From: Streptomyces roseofulvus
Lineage (GTDB): Bacteria > Actinomycetota > Actinomycetes > Streptomycetales > Streptomycetaceae
Direction: 5' to 3'
Assembly: GCF_039534915.1 (NCBI RefSeq)
Contig: NZ_BAAAWE010000001.1
Span: 2,418,001-2,482,000 of the forward strand
Length of the DNA: 64,000 nucleotides
Shown here piece by piece: positions 1 to 9,499 of the stretch (position 1 is its first letter; every line of letters begins with the position of its first letter). The notes under the pieces were generated by a model. That model was not told the origin of the DNA and did no database searches. It worked only from the letters and a program-made list of their open reading frames with translations. The position numbers and the translations under genes were made by a program.

Positions 1-144
1 CTCCCCCGCCGGGGCCCTGCGCTCCCTGCGCTCCCCCGTGCTCCGGCAAGCCCGCCGCGCGCGGGCCCCGTGCCGTGGGAGCGCTGCCTACCCTCGGTGC
101 CCACCAGTCGACACGGATCGCGAACTCGGGCATTCCGGGGGCCG

Positions 145-166
145 GTTGGGGGCATAGGCCCCCAAC
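145..166. repeat. Hairpin upstream of the first gene
   Basis: A perfect 9-bp inverted repeat (GTTGGGGGC / GCCCCCAAC) with a 4-nt loop ends 27 bp before the GTG start at 194. It could end a transcript entering from the left or fold in the leader of the next gene. The first 193 bases hold no other supported feature. Confidence 0.5.
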
Positions 167-193
167 AGGCGGCGCAGACCTGGGGAGGGGCAC

Positions 194-1543
194 GTGCTCA
201 GTACCGCACGCAGCGCACAGCTGGCACGACAGACACAGCACACGGACGAACTCGACGAGGTCGACGTGGTCGTCGTCGGCGCCGGGATCGCCGGGCTGAC
301 GGCGGCCCGGCGGCTGACCGGGGCCGGGCTCTCGGTCGCCGTCCTGGAGGCCGAGCCGTTCGTCGGCGGCCGGCACGCCACCGGCCGGACCGACGGCTTC
401 CGGCTCGACCGGGTGGGGCGGCTGCTCACCCTCTCGCCGGAGGAGCTGCGGGCCCTCCCGGGCCTCGACGGCGTGGTGCCGCGCCCCTTCGCGCCCGGGG
501 TGCTGATCCACTCCGACGGGCGGTACGCCCGCTGGGGCGCCCCGCACCCCCGGAACCGCAGGGGCGCGCTGACCGTGGCGCGCGCCCTCGCGAGCGCCCC
601 CCGGCATCCGGCCGCCTCGCTGGACCAGGCGCGGCTCGGCGCCTCGCTGGTGCGGCTGGCGGCGACGCCGACGCAGCGGCTGCTCGCCCGGCCGGACCGG
701 ACCGCGCGGGAGGCGCTGTCGGGCCGGCTGCCGGCCAGGACCGTGCAGACGGTGCTGCGGCCGCTGCTCGCGGCCCTCCTCGCCGATCCGGACCTGGCGG
801 TGTCGAGCCGGCGGGCCGATCTGGCGCTGCGGGCCTTCGCCCGGGGCCGGGTGTCGGTGCCGGAGGGCGGGTCCGCGGTCGTGCCGGAGCGGCTCGCGGC
901 GCTGCTGCCGCCGGGCACGGTACGGACCGGGGTCCGGGTCACCGAGGTGTCGGCGGCCCGGGTCGGCACGGCGGAGCACGGCACGGTCCGCTGCCGGGCG
1001 GTGGTCCTCGCGACGGGCGCGCGGACGGCGGCCGCGCTGCTGCCGGGCCTGCGGGTGCCCGCGTACCACCCGGTGACGGTGCTGCACCACACGGCGCCGG
1101 TGGCGCCCACGACGGAGCCGGCGCTGCTCGTGGAGTCGGATCCGGGCGGGCCGGTGGCGCACACGGCGGTGATGAGCGCGGTGGACCCGACGCGGGCGCC
1201 GGCGGGCCGGCCGCTGATCACCTCGACGGTCCTCGGGACGCCGCCGGACGACGCCGAGCGGCGGGTCCGCAAGCACCTGGCGGCCCTGTACGGCACCTCC
1301 ACGGACGAGTGGGAGCTGCTGGCCCTGCACCACACCCGGGACGCGGTGCTCGCCACTCCGCCGGCGCACGACCCGTGCCGTTCGGTGCGGCTGCTCGCGG
1401 GCCTGTACGTGTGCGGCGACCACCGCGGGGCGGGCACCCTGCGGTCCACGCTGGCCACCGGGGGGCGCGCCGCCGGCGCCGTCCTCGCGGACCTGGGGCT
1501 GCGCCCGCCGGTCCTGGAGGAGGCGGAGGAGGAGGCCGCCTAG
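194..1543 (+). CDS. FAD/NAD(P)-binding oxidoreductase (amine oxidase/phytoene desaturase-like)
   Basis: This encodes a 449-residue flavoprotein, probably cytoplasmic. A Rossmann dinucleotide fold begins at about residue 24 with GAGIAG at 29-34, followed by an acidic residue near 52 and the motif LEAEPFVGGR that is typical of FAD-dependent amine oxidases and carotenoid-type desaturases. The C-terminus has GLYVCGDHRGAGTL, the usual second FAD-contact segment of the same superfamily. The GTG start at 194 is chosen because GGGGAGGGG ends 3 bases upstream. No partner gene identifies the substrate; the next gene is convergent and stops 6 bp away. The superfamily is clear, the reaction is unknown. 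Confidence 0.8.
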   Translation: MLSTARSAQLARQTQHTDELDEVDVVVVGAGIAGLTAARRLTGAGLSVAVLEAEPFVGGRHATGRTDGFRLDRVGRLLTLSPEELRALPGLDGVVPRPFAPGVLIHSDGRYARWGAPHPRNRRGALTVARALASAPRHPAASLDQARLGASLVRLAATPTQRLLARPDRTAREALSGRLPARTVQTVLRPLLAALLADPDLAVSSRRADLALRAFARGRVSVPEGGSAVVPERLAALLPPGTVRTGVRVTEVSAARVGTAEHGTVRCRAVVLATGARTAAALLPGLRVPAYHPVTVLHHTAPVAPTTEPALLVESDPGGPVAHTAVMSAVDPTRAPAGRPLITSTVLGTPPDDAERRVRKHLAALYGTSTDEWELLALHHTRDAVLATPPAHDPCRSVRLLAGLYVCGDHRGAGTLRSTLATGGRAAGAVLADLGLRPPVLEEAEEEAA

Positions 1544-1549
1544 CCGGGG

Positions 1550-3049
1550 CTAGCCGAGGGCGGCCACCCGGTCGCGGTAGGTGCGGACGGGCGGGGCGTC
1601 CCGGTACGGCTCCAGGCGGCGCTCGAAGTCGCGGACGTACTCGATCGCACGGGCCGAGCGCATCTCGGCGGCCTGCTGGGCGGCCTCGGCGCCCAGCGCG
1701 CACGCCTGGTCCAGCTCGCCGAGGGCGAGCCGGGCGGTGGCGAGGACGACCCGGCAGAAGAGCCTGCTGCGGGCGTAGCCCGGGGCCCGGAGCTGGAGGG
1801 CCCGTTCGGCGTGCTGGGCGGCGGGGCGGTACTGCTGGAGGTCGCGGTGGCAGTGGCCGAGCTCGTCGGCGAGCTGGGCCTCGTCGAAGGAGCGGGCCCA
1901 GGAGGGCACGTCGTCGCCGGGCCGGGCGGCCTCCAGGGCCCGCTCGGCGCGGACCAGGGAGGCGCTGCACGCGCGGGCCTCGGAGAGGACGGCGTGGCCG
2001 CGGGCCTCGACGGCGTGCAGCATCGCCTGGACGACGGGGGGCGCGGCGGAGCCGACGCCCTGCTGGGCGACCCGGGCGAGCTGCACGGCCTCCCGCCCGT
2101 GGCCGAGGTAGACGGCCTGGCAGCTCATGGTGAGGAGCACGTAGGAGCCGTAGGCGCGGTCGCCGGCGGCCTGGGCGAGGCGCAGCGCCTGCACGAAGTA
2201 GCGCTGGGCGAGGCCGTGGGCGGCGATGTCGTACGAGGTCCAGCCGGCGAGCCGGGTGAGGTCGGCGGCGGCGGCGAAGAGGCGCCTTCCGGTGGCCTCG
2301 CCGTAGGTGCCGCGGAGCATGGGCTCGGCCTCGTGCTCCAGGTAGCGGACGAGGGCCTGGCGGGCGTGGCCGCCGCCGTAGGCGTGGTCGAGGGTGCGGA
2401 AGAGGTCGCCGACGGAGCGGAGGGCGGCGACGTCGCCGCCGGTGACGCGCTGGCCGGGGCCGCGCTCGGTGCCGCGCTGGCGGGGCACGGAGAAGCGGCC
2501 CTGCGCGGGCACCCGGGGGTCGGTGCCGATCGCCCGGACCGGCCCGCCGCCGGTCCCGCCGGGGCGGACCACCGGCACGGGCGGGGCGGGCTCGCCGCGG
2601 GCGACCCGGTCGTCGGCGCGGCCGATCAGCCAGTCGCGGCTGGGCACCACGAGTCCGGCGGGGGTGAAGGCGATCTTGCGGAGTTCGGCGTGGCTGCCGG
2701 AGTCCTTGCGCCAGAGCCCGCTGACGATGTCCACGGCCTCCTCGGGGGTGGCGGCGAACTCCAGGCCCGCGTAGACGGGCGCGCAGGCGTCGAGGCCGAG
2801 GTCCTGGGCGGAGAGCCGGCGGCCGAGGCGGCGGGTGAAGACCTCGGCGATGAGCGCGGGCGTGGTGCCCCGCGGCTGCTGCCCGCGCAGCCACCGGGTC
2901 ACGGACGTCTTGTCGTACCGCAGGTCGAGCCCGTGCTCCAGGCCCAGCTGGTCCACCCTTCTGGCGAGCCCCGCGTTGGAGAACCCGGCTTCGGCGATGA
3001 GCGCGGCGAGCTGGCGGTTCGGGACGCGCTGCGGTGGTCGTTCCGTCAT
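1550..3049 (-). CDS. HTH/TPR-type transcriptional regulator (NsdA-like)
   Basis: A 499-residue regulator. Residues about 10-60 form a helix-turn-helix region ([19 protein letters not shown], then [14 protein letters not shown]), as in the NsdA-type proteins that repress differentiation and antibiotic production in Streptomyces. The rest is helical and alanine-rich with TPR-like repeats, typical of proteins that sense a partner or ligand. The ATG at 3049 follows AGGAGA at 3061-3066, so a longer frame reaching 3160 is not used. It is divergent from lipB with 312 bp between them, which must hold both promoters. The target genes cannot be read from the sequence; assignment to this regulator class is fairly secure, equivalence to NsdA itself is not. 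Confidence 0.75.
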   Translation of the reverse strand: MTERPPQRVPNRQLAALIAEAGFSNAGLARRVDQLGLEHGLDLRYDKTSVTRWLRGQQPRGTTPALIAEVFTRRLGRRLSAQDLGLDACAPVYAGLEFAATPEEAVDIVSGLWRKDSGSHAELRKIAFTPAGLVVPSRDWLIGRADDRVARGEPAPPVPVVRPGGTGGGPVRAIGTDPRVPAQGRFSVPRQRGTERGPGQRVTGGDVAALRSVGDLFRTLDHAYGGGHARQALVRYLEHEAEPMLRGTYGEATGRRLFAAAADLTRLAGWTSYDIAAHGLAQRYFVQALRLAQAAGDRAYGSYVLLTMSCQAVYLGHGREAVQLARVAQQGVGSAAPPVVQAMLHAVEARGHAVLSEARACSASLVRAERALEAARPGDDVPSWARSFDEAQLADELGHCHRDLQQYRPAAQHAERALQLRAPGYARSRLFCRVVLATARLALGELDQACALGAEAAQQAAEMRSARAIEYVRDFERRLEPYRDAPPVRTYRDRVAALG

Positions 3050-3361
3050 CGGCTGTGCGGTCTCCTGCCTTCGGGCGCAGGTGGCAGCCCGTTTCGACCC
3101 TGCTGGAACGGCGTGAATGTAGCGGTCATCCCGGCCCGTACCGCCAGCTTCGCCCCACATTCATCCGATCGTGTGAGGAACCGGAACCCCCGTTGCCAAC
3201 CTCCGCTGACCCGGGTCCCTCTCCGGATACGCCTCCACCTGCCCCGAACGTTCGCGCGGGGTCGCCGTACAGTGGCAGGGGCGCGTAAGACGCAGGGTGC
3301 CGGGCCGGCTCCCGCCCCGGGACGATCCCCGGAACCCGGCCGCGGGCACCCAGGAGGAGGC

Positions 3362-4177
3362 ATGGCCGTGAGTGAGCTGCAATTCGTCCGCCTGGGCTTC
3401 GGCGAGGACGCCGTCGAGTACCAGGTGGCCTGGGACAAGCAGCGCGAGGTGCACGCCGCGCGGTTCGCCGACGAGACCGGCGACACCTGTCTGCTCCTGG
3501 AGCACCCGCCGGTCTACACCGCCGGCCGCCGCACGGCGGAGAGCGAGCGGCCGCTCGACGGGACCCCGGTCGTCGACGTGGACCGCGGCGGGAAGATCAC
3601 CTGGCACGGCCCCGGCCAGCTCGTCGGCTACCCGATCCTCAAGCTGCCCCGCCCGGTGGACGTCGTCGCCCATGTGCGCCGCCTGGAGGAGGCCCTGATC
3701 CGCACCGCCGCCGAGTTCGGGGTGGAGACCACCCGGGTCGAGGGCCGCAGCGGCGTCTGGGTGCTGGGCGACCCGGTGGAGCAGCGGCCCTCGCTGGGCG
3801 GGCTCTCGCTGGACTTCGACCCGCGGCTGACGGACGAGGAGTTCGACCCGCGCCTGAACGGCCCCGAGTACGCCCCGTCCAACGCCGGCCAGCGCCGCGA
3901 GGACCGCAAGCTCGCCGCCATCGGCATCCGGGTCGCCAAGGGCGTCACCATGCACGGCTTCGCGCTCAACGTGAACCCGGACAACGCCTGGTTCGACCGG
4001 ATCATCCCGTGCGGCATCCGCGACGCGGGGGTCACCTCGCTCGCCAACGAGCTGGGCCGCGACCTCACCATCGAGGAGGTCCTCCCGGTGGTGGAGAGGC
4101 ACCTGCGGGACGTCCTGGAGAACGCGGAGCTCAGGCCGCGGGAGATCGAGCGGCCGGTGGAGACCGCGTCCGCCTGA
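3362..4177 (+). CDS. lipB: Octanoyl-[acyl-carrier-protein]:protein octanoyltransferase LipB
   Basis: LipB moves the octanoyl group from acyl carrier protein to the lipoyl domains of 2-oxoacid dehydrogenases and the glycine cleavage H protein, the first step of de novo lipoylation in the cytoplasm. The 271-residue product carries [17 protein letters not shown] at about 75-91, the lysine of [10 protein letters not shown] at 193 and the cysteine of IIPCGI at 217, which match the Lys/Cys catalytic pair of the family. AGGAGGAGG at 3352-3360 precedes it. The ATG at 3362 is close to that site; the in-frame GTG at 3368 (giving a protein that begins MSELQ) has better spacing and may be the true start. 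lipA follows after 102 bp. Confidence 0.97.
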   Translation: MAVSELQFVRLGFGEDAVEYQVAWDKQREVHAARFADETGDTCLLLEHPPVYTAGRRTAESERPLDGTPVVDVDRGGKITWHGPGQLVGYPILKLPRPVDVVAHVRRLEEALIRTAAEFGVETTRVEGRSGVWVLGDPVEQRPSLGGLSLDFDPRLTDEEFDPRLNGPEYAPSNAGQRREDRKLAAIGIRVAKGVTMHGFALNVNPDNAWFDRIIPCGIRDAGVTSLANELGRDLTIEEVLPVVERHLRDVLENAELRPREIERPVETASA

Positions 4178-4279
4178 GGAATGCCGGGCTCTGGCCACGG
4201 GTTGGCCAGACGTAGCAAGGCATGGAAGCAACGGGCGTACCCTGGTGTGCGCCGAAGAATCGAAGCTACAGGAGCCGAT

Positions 4280-5248
4280 GTGTCCGCAGTCGCCCCCGAC
4301 GGACGCAAGATGCTGCGCCTGGAGGTCCGGAACGCCCAGACCCCCATCGAGCGCAAGCCCGAGTGGATCAAGACCCGCGCGAAGATGGGTCCGGAGTACA
4401 CGAAGATGCAGAGCCTCGTGAAGAGCGAGGGCCTGCACACGGTCTGCCAGGAGGCGGGCTGTCCCAACATCTTCGAGTGCTGGGAGGACCGCGAGGCGAC
4501 CTTCCTCATCGGCGGTGACCAGTGCACCCGGCGCTGCGACTTCTGCCAGATCGACACCGGCAAGCCGGAGGCCCTCGACCGCGACGAGCCGCGCCGCGTG
4601 GGCGAGTCCGTCGTCACGATGGACCTGAACTACGCCACCATCACCGGCGTCGCCCGCGACGACCTGGAGGACGGCGGCGCCTGGCTCTACGCCGAGACCG
4701 TGCGCCAGATCCACCGGCAGACCGCGGAGCGTGCCGCCGGCCGCACCAAGGTCGAGCTGCTCGCCCCCGACTTCAACGCGGTGCCGGAGCTCCTCAAGGA
4801 GGTCTTCGACTCCCGCCCCGAGGTCTTCGCGCACAACGTCGAGACGGTCCCGCGGATCTTCAAGCGGATCCGCCCCGGTTTCCGCTACGAGCGCTCGCTG
4901 GACGTCATCACCCAGGCCCGTGACTACGGTCTGGTCACGAAGTCCAACCTGATCCTCGGCATGGGCGAGACCCGCGAGGAGGTCAGCGAGGCGCTGAAGC
5001 AGCTGCACGACGCCGGCTGCGAGCTCATCACCATCACCCAGTACCTGCGCCCCTCGGTCCGTCACCACCCCGTCGAGCGCTGGGTGAAGCCGCAGGAGTT
5101 CGTGGAGCTGAAGGAGGAGGCCGACCAGATCGGCTTCTCCGGCGTGATGTCGGGCCCGCTGGTCCGTTCCTCGTACCGCGCCGGGCGCCTGTACCAGCAG
5201 GCGATCGAGAAGCGGGGCGCGAACGTGGAGGCCGTGCAGGCGGTGTGA
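4280..5248 (+). CDS. lipA: Lipoyl synthase LipA (radical SAM)
   Basis: LipA inserts two sulfur atoms into protein-bound octanoyl groups, completing lipoate made by the adjacent lipB. The 322-residue product has both iron-sulfur motifs: the auxiliary cluster cysteines C56, C61 and C67 ([12 protein letters not shown]) and the radical SAM CxxxCxxC at C82, C86 and C89 (CTRRCDFC). The C-terminal RSSYRAG supplies the serine ligand known for the auxiliary cluster. The GTG at 4280 is chosen because AGGAG at 4270-4274 is well placed and the homologous region begins there; an overlapping ATG at 4278 is out of frame. lipB and lipA are probably co-transcribed; a strong hairpin follows lipA. Confidence 0.98.
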   Translation: MSAVAPDGRKMLRLEVRNAQTPIERKPEWIKTRAKMGPEYTKMQSLVKSEGLHTVCQEAGCPNIFECWEDREATFLIGGDQCTRRCDFCQIDTGKPEALDRDEPRRVGESVVTMDLNYATITGVARDDLEDGGAWLYAETVRQIHRQTAERAAGRTKVELLAPDFNAVPELLKEVFDSRPEVFAHNVETVPRIFKRIRPGFRYERSLDVITQARDYGLVTKSNLILGMGETREEVSEALKQLHDAGCELITITQYLRPSVRHHPVERWVKPQEFVELKEEADQIGFSGVMSGPLVRSSYRAGRLYQQAIEKRGANVEAVQAV

Positions 5249-5290
5249 GTCGCCGCACACGTGGTTACCCGCCGGTATCCGGCCGGGGAG

Positions 5291-5336
5291 AGCGGCCCGT
5301 ACGACCCCGCAGTTCAGCGGGGCGGTACGGGCCGCT
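5291..5336 (+). terminator. Hairpin terminator after lipA
   Basis: Two stacked inverted repeats form one long stem: AGCGGCCCGTAC (5291-5302) with GTACGGGCCGCT (5325-5336), and CCCCGC with GCGGGG around a 6-nt loop. There is no T tract, as is usual in Streptomyces. It separates the lipBA transcript from the next gene. Confidence 0.8.
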
Positions 5337-5375
5337 CCGCCGTCCGGGGGTCCCACATCAGCGTTTCATCAGGGT

Positions 5376-5404
5376 TTGACCGTCGGGTCATGCCCTGGTA
5401 ACAC
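5376..5404 (+). promoter_or_regulatory. Candidate promoter for the 71-residue protein gene
   Basis: TTGACC at 5376-5381 and TAACAC at 5399-5404 are 17 bp apart and lie between the lipA terminator and the next gene. The -35 match is good, the -10 match is weak. Inferred from sequence only. Confidence 0.35.
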
Positions 5405-5488
5405 CGTTCTGTGAGCATGGTTCCACGCAACGCCACCATCAGCTCGCTCCCCCACCTCGTCTCACCCGCCCCCGAGAGAGGACCCCTC

Positions 5489-5704
5489 ATGCCGGCCGCG
5501 TCGACGCATGTCCGCGTCAGTGCCCTCCCGTCCGTCACCGGCGCCCTGCGCGCCGTCGAGTCCCTGCTCCTGGGCGCGGGACAGCGCACCGCCCGGCGCA
5601 ACGCCTGGACCTCCGTCCTGGAGGACCGCCGCCGCGCCAAGGACCGCATCGAGGCCCAGCACGTCCTGGAGGCCGCGTCTGGCCGGACGTCGCGGGCCAC
5701 GTAG
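5489..5704 (+). CDS. Small conserved hypothetical protein, 71 aa
   Basis: A 71-residue basic protein with no recognised domain. The middle reads as one amphipathic helix (ALRAVESLLLGAG) followed by an Arg-rich helix (RRRAKDRIEAQHVLEAA). The ATG at 5489 is preserved by a purine-rich site GAGAGAGGA at 5474-5482. A gene of this size sits at the same place between lipA and the DUF4191 gene in S. coelicolor as far as I recall, which supports it being real. It ends 10 bp before the next gene, so the two are probably one transcript. Function unknown. Confidence 0.65.
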   Translation: MPAASTHVRVSALPSVTGALRAVESLLLGAGQRTARRNAWTSVLEDRRRAKDRIEAQHVLEAASGRTSRAT

Positions 5705-5714
5705 ACTTCAAGGC

Positions 5715-6425
5715 ATGGCGAGGAAGGCAAACACGGGCGGCGCTGACGCCGCGAACCCCGGGCGACTGAAGCAGATCGCCCTCACGTACAAGATGACCCG
5801 GAAGGCCGACCCCAAGGTCGGGCTCGTCGTGGCCGGCGTGGGCATCGTCGTACTCGGTGTCCTCCTCGGTATCGGCTTCCTGATCGGACACCCGGTCTAC
5901 CTGGGCATCCTGGGCTTCGTCCTGGCGCTCCTGGCGATGGCGATCGTCTTCGGGCGGCGCGCCGAGCGGGCGGCCTTCGGGCAGATGGAGGGACAGCCGG
6001 GCGCCGCCGCGGCGGTGCTGCAGAACATCGGGCGCGGCTGGACCGTGACCCCCGCGGTCGCGATGAACCGCAGCCAGGACGTCGTGCACCGGGCGGTCGG
6101 CCGCCAGGGCATCGTCCTGGTCGGCGAGGGCAACCCGAACCGGCTGAAGCCCCTCCTCGCGGCCGAGAAGAAGAAGATGGCCCGCATCCTGGTCGACGTG
6201 CCGGTGACGGACATCGTCGTCGGCAACGACGAGGAGCAGGGCCAGGTCCCGCTCAAGAAGGTCCGCACCAAGATGCTGAAGCTGCCCCGGTTGCTCAGCG
6301 GTCCCCAGGTGACGGCCGCCAACGACCGGCTGCGGGCGATGGGCGACCTCATGAGCAACATGCCGCTGCCGAAGGGCCCGATGCCCAAGGGCATGAAGAT
6401 GCCGCGCGGCGGAAAGATGCGTTGA
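5715..6425 (+). CDS. DUF4191 family integral membrane protein
   Basis: A 236-residue membrane protein of the actinobacterial DUF4191 family, whose function is not known. Two hydrophobic helices (VGLVVAGVGIVVLGVLLG and VYLGILGFVLALLAMAIVFG) lie at about residues 35-75, flanked by a basic N-terminus and a long cytoplasmic part that ends in a Met/Lys/Pro/Gly-rich tail (PKGPMPKGMKMPRGGKMR). A weak AAGG site precedes the ATG. It lies in the conserved lipA-to-glnA neighbourhood. A 20-bp-stem terminator follows at once. Confidence 0.85.
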   Translation: MARKANTGGADAANPGRLKQIALTYKMTRKADPKVGLVVAGVGIVVLGVLLGIGFLIGHPVYLGILGFVLALLAMAIVFGRRAERAAFGQMEGQPGAAAAVLQNIGRGWTVTPAVAMNRSQDVVHRAVGRQGIVLVGEGNPNRLKPLLAAEKKKMARILVDVPVTDIVVGNDEEQGQVPLKKVRTKMLKLPRLLSGPQVTAANDRLRAMGDLMSNMPLPKGPMPKGMKMPRGGKMR

Positions 6426-6443
6426 CGCGCACGGAAGGCGCGC

Positions 6444-6488
6444 GAAGGGCGGCGCCCCGGACCCGTGAGGTCCGGGGCGCCGCCCTTC
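6444..6488. terminator. Bidirectional terminator, 20-bp perfect stem
   Basis: GAAGGGCGGCGCCCCGGACC (6444-6463) and its exact complement (6469-6488) surround a 5-nt loop. It lies between two convergent genes, ending 18 bp before the RDD gene's stop, and can serve both. Confidence 0.9.
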
Positions 6489-6506
6489 GTCATGGCCCGG
6501 ACGGGC

Positions 6507-6974
6507 TCAGGCGCGAATCTGGACGGCGCCGGAGAGGCGGTCGTGGAGGCCGCGCCCGTCGCGGTCCCAGATGAGCGCGGGCATCGCCAGGCAGGTCAGG
6601 GCGGCGCGGAGCACGGCGCGGGGCAGCGAGAGGCGACCGCCCGCGACGGAGACGACCCGCAGGCGGAAGAGGAGCTTCCCAGGGGTGGCACCGACGGTGC
6701 CGACAGTCAGGGCGAGCATGACGAACAGGATGAGGAGGGCCCAGTTCTGGCTGGTCTGGCCATAGCTCTGGGTGATGAGTCCGTATGCGATCACGCTGCA
6801 CAGGCCCCAGTCCACCGCGAGCGCGCCGAGCCGCGCCCCGGGACGGGCGATCGAGCCGGGCCCCTCCTCGGGGAGGCCCAGCTGCTGCCCCCGGTAGCCG
6901 AAGTCCACGCCTGCTTGCTCCGCCGCGGCGCGGGGGCCGGAGAGCCACGATCCGAGTGCTTGCCTGTTGTCCAC
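6507..6974 (-). CDS. RDD family membrane protein
   Basis: A 155-residue RDD-domain protein with three predicted membrane helices. The family is named for conserved Arg and Asp residues: here [11 protein letters not shown] carries the Arg and first Asp near the first helix, [17 protein letters not shown] is the conserved central loop, and [18 protein letters not shown] is the conserved C-terminal segment. The GTG at 6974 (protein begins [14 protein letters not shown]) is chosen by homology; a longer frame to 7055 would add a basic segment unlike the family. It is divergent from glnA, with about 220 bp of shared upstream DNA. Some RDD proteins have been proposed to transport ions or small solutes; nothing here decides. 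Confidence 0.85.
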   Translation of the reverse strand: MDNRQALGSWLSGPRAAAEQAGVDFGYRGQQLGLPEEGPGSIARPGARLGALAVDWGLCSVIAYGLITQSYGQTSQNWALLILFVMLALTVGTVGATPGKLLFRLRVVSVAGGRLSLPRAVLRAALTCLAMPALIWDRDGRGLHDRLSGAVQIRA

Positions 6975-7058
6975 CCGACCACCGTACTGCGCCCGTTTTC
7001 GATCACTTCGGTCCGGGTGCGGATGGGGCGCGACACGGAGGGCCGCCACCCGCACCGG

Positions 7059-7096
7059 TTAACTTCGACGAAACAAATGGGTCATGCTTGAGAAAT
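7059..7096 (+). promoter_or_regulatory. Paired GlnR boxes upstream of glnA
   Basis: Two matches to the GlnR consensus gTnAc-N6-GaAAc lie exactly 22 bp apart: TTAAC-N6-GAAAC at 7059-7074 and GTCAT-N6-GAAAT at 7081-7096. Paired boxes at this spacing are the known arrangement at GlnR-controlled genes in Streptomyces. They end 99 bp before the glnA start, so GlnR control under nitrogen limitation is expected. Confidence 0.8.
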
Positions 7097-7195
7097 CCCG
7101 GCTGCCTAGGGTCGGGTCCGAGCGTGCGCCACCGCACTGGTGCATCACCGAGCTGCAACCCCGCCCCTCCCCGGGCCGGGAGTAGGAGGAGTTGG

Positions 7196-8617
7196 ATGTC
7201 CAAGCACGGGTTCCAGAACGCCGAAGAGGTCGCGAAGTTCATCAGGGACGAGGACGTCAAGATGGTCGACGTCCGCTTCTGTGACCTTCCCGGCGTGATG
7301 CAGCACTTCTCGATCCCGGCGACGGCCTTCGACCCGTCCGAGGAGCTGGCCTTCGACGGCTCGTCGATCCGCGGCTTCCAGGCCATCCACGAGTCCGACA
7401 TGGCGCTGCGCGCGGACCTCTCGACGGCCCGCCTGGACCCGTTCCGCCGCGACAAGACGCTCAACATCAACTTCTTCATCCACGACCCGATCACGGGCGA
7501 GCAGTACAGCCGTGACCCGCGGAACATCGCGAAGAAGGCGGAGGCGTACCTGGCCTCCACCGGCATCGCCGACACCGCGTACTTCGGTCCCGAGGCCGAG
7601 TTCTACGTCTTCGACTCGGTCCGCTTCGAGACCTCCGCGAACCAGGGCTTCTACCACATCGACTCCGAGGCCGGCGCCTGGAACACCGGTGCTGAGGAGA
7701 ACAACCGCGGTTACAAGGTCCGCTACAAGGGCGGCTACTTCCCGGCCCCGCCGGTCGACCACTTCGCCGACCTGCGCGCCGAGATGTCCCTGGAGCTGGA
7801 GAAGGTCGGCCTCCAGGTCGAGCGCCAGCACCACGAGGTGGGCACCGCCGGCCAGGCCGAGATCAACTACAAGTTCAACACGCTGCTCGCCGCGGCCGAC
7901 GACCTGATGCTGTTCAAGTACATCATCAAGAACGTCGCCTGGCGGAACGGCAAGTCCGCGACCTTCATGCCGAAGCCGATCTTCGGCGACAACGGCTCGG
8001 GCATGCACGTCCACCAGTCGCTGTGGTCCAACGGCGACCCGCTGTTCTACGACGAGGCCGGCTACGCGGGCCTGTCGGACACCGCGCGCTACTACATCGG
8101 CGGCATCCTCAAGCACGCCCCGTCGCTGCTCGCCTTCACCAACCCGACGGTGAACTCCTACCACCGCCTGGTCCCGGGCTTCGAGGCGCCGGTCAACCTG
8201 GTCTACTCGCAGCGCAACCGCTCCGCCGCCATGCGCATCCCGATCACGGGCTCGAACCCGAAGGCCAAGCGCGTCGAGTTCCGCGCGCCGGACCCGTCCT
8301 CGAACCCGTACCTCGCCTTCTCCGCCCTCCTCCTCGCGGGCCTCGACGGCGTCAAGAACAAGATCGAGCCCATGGAGCCGATCGACAAGGACCTGTACGA
8401 GCTCGCCCCCGAGGAGCACGCGAGCGTCCCGCAGGTCCCGACCAACCTGGAGGCCGTGCTCAAGGCCCTGGAGGAGGACAACGAGTACCTCCAGGCCGGC
8501 GGTGTCTTCACCTCCGACCTGATCGAGACCTGGATCGACTACAAGCGCACCAGCGAGATCGCCCCGATCCAGCTCCGCCCGCACCCGCACGAGTTCGAGC
8601 TCTACTACGACCTCTAG
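7196..8617 (+). CDS. glnA: Glutamine synthetase type I (GlnA)
   Basis: GlnA condenses glutamate and ammonium with ATP to give glutamine, the main ammonium-assimilation step. The 473-residue product is full length; it carries four extra residues at the N-terminus compared with the S. coelicolor enzyme I remember. Family motifs are present: FDGSSIRGF, the metal-binding [27 protein letters not shown] and the NRSAAMRIP segment of the active site. Tyr401 in [10 protein letters not shown] is the adenylylation target of GlnE, encoded here at 42.7-45.7 kb. GGAGGAG at 7185-7191 precedes the ATG. GlnR-type boxes upstream and a terminator downstream make this a single-gene unit. Confidence 0.99.
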   Translation: MSKHGFQNAEEVAKFIRDEDVKMVDVRFCDLPGVMQHFSIPATAFDPSEELAFDGSSIRGFQAIHESDMALRADLSTARLDPFRRDKTLNINFFIHDPITGEQYSRDPRNIAKKAEAYLASTGIADTAYFGPEAEFYVFDSVRFETSANQGFYHIDSEAGAWNTGAEENNRGYKVRYKGGYFPAPPVDHFADLRAEMSLELEKVGLQVERQHHEVGTAGQAEINYKFNTLLAAADDLMLFKYIIKNVAWRNGKSATFMPKPIFGDNGSGMHVHQSLWSNGDPLFYDEAGYAGLSDTARYYIGGILKHAPSLLAFTNPTVNSYHRLVPGFEAPVNLVYSQRNRSAAMRIPITGSNPKAKRVEFRAPDPSSNPYLAFSALLLAGLDGVKNKIEPMEPIDKDLYELAPEEHASVPQVPTNLEAVLKALEEDNEYLQAGGVFTSDLIETWIDYKRTSEIAPIQLRPHPHEFELYYDL

Positions 8618-8644
8618 ACCGCAGGGCGCACCAGACGCACCGCT

Positions 8645-8685
8645 GAGGGCCGCCGCCCCCGGAATCCCCGGGGACGGCGGCCCTC
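8645..8685. terminator. Terminator after glnA
   Basis: GAGGGCCGCCG (8645-8655) pairs with CGGCGGCCCTC (8675-8685), extended by CCCCGG/CCGGGG with one mismatch around a 5-nt loop. It lies between convergent genes and may end both. Confidence 0.8.
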
Positions 8686-8705
8686 GCCGTGTGTCGTCGT
8701 CCGCG

Positions 8706-8981
8706 TCAGTGGTTCTGGCGGATGAAGGTGCGGACCAGGCGGCAGGTGGTGTCCGAGGGCGGGTGGATGCCTATGCGGTGGGCCGTGGTGCGGATGGTGG
8801 CGTTGGTGGCCTTGGACGGGATGTAGACGCCGGCGTCGAGGAGGGCGATCGCGAGGCGCATCGCCTTCAGGCGGCGGTTGTGGGTGACGTACCACTCGCG
8901 CGGGCGGCCGGCCGGGAGGGGCTTCTTCAGGAGCGGCGTGAAGGGTTCGATGGACGGCCTGCGGATCACGGCTGTTGCCAC
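8706..8981 (-). CDS. Conserved hypothetical protein, 91 aa
   Basis: A basic 91-residue protein with no recognised domain. It contains an Arg/Pro-rich N-terminus (PSIEPFTPLLKKPLPAGRP) and a helical middle (RRLKAMRLAIALLDAGVYI). The GTG at 8981 has a textbook Shine-Dalgarno site: AGGAGGT at 8987-8993, 5 bases away, which is the strongest evidence that the frame is translated. It stands alone, convergent with glnA. The positive charge might suit a nucleic-acid partner, but that is a guess. Function unknown. Confidence 0.7.
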   Translation of the reverse strand: MATAVIRRPSIEPFTPLLKKPLPAGRPREWYVTHNRRLKAMRLAIALLDAGVYIPSKATNATIRTTAHRIGIHPPSDTTCRLVRTFIRQNH

Positions 8982-9104
8982 GGGCTACCTCCTGGCGAAC
9001 GGGGGCGGGGACCCTCCCCGGGGCCCCTGCCTTCTGCTTCTATTTTAGGTGCCACCACTGACAATCGGGCCTGGTCGGACGGGGTTTGGCGGTAGTTTGA
9101 GGGG

Positions 9105-9467
9105 ATGGAGATCTGGATCAACCCCGCCTGTTCCAAGTGCCGCAGCGCCCTCACCCTGCTCGACGCGGAGGGCGCCGAGTACACCGTCCGGAAGTACCTG
9201 GAGGACGTGCCCTCCGCGGCGGAGATCCGGGACGTGCTCGGCCGGCTCGGGCTCGAACCGTGGGACATCACCCGCACCGGCGAGGCCGTCGCCAAGGAGC
9301 TCGGTCTGAAGGAGTGGGGGCGGGAGCCGGCGGACCGGGAGCGGTGGATCGAGGCGCTGTCGGCGCACCCGAAGCTCATCCAGCGGCCCCTCATCACCGC
9401 CGAGGACGGCACGGCCGTCGTCGGCCGCTCGGAGGAGGCCGTACGGGACGCGCTCGGGCGCGGTTGA
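9105..9467 (+). CDS. ArsC/Spx-like thioredoxin-fold protein
   Basis: A 120-residue protein of the ArsC family, cytoplasmic. The N-terminus INPACSKC has Cys9 and Cys12 in the loop after the first strand, as in ArsC-type reductases and YffB/Spx relatives; KYLEDVPSAAEI and HPKLIQRPLI are the next family signatures, the latter holding the cis-proline. No arsenic resistance genes are nearby, so true arsenate reductase activity is doubtful; a general thiol-redox role is equally likely. The ATG follows a GA-rich stretch that ends right before it. The gene stands alone, convergent with the next. Confidence 0.8.
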   Translation: MEIWINPACSKCRSALTLLDAEGAEYTVRKYLEDVPSAAEIRDVLGRLGLEPWDITRTGEAVAKELGLKEWGREPADRERWIEALSAHPKLIQRPLITAEDGTAVVGRSEEAVRDALGRG

Positions 9468-9499
9468 CCGGCCGGGCGGGGGTGAGCCGGCCGGCGGGG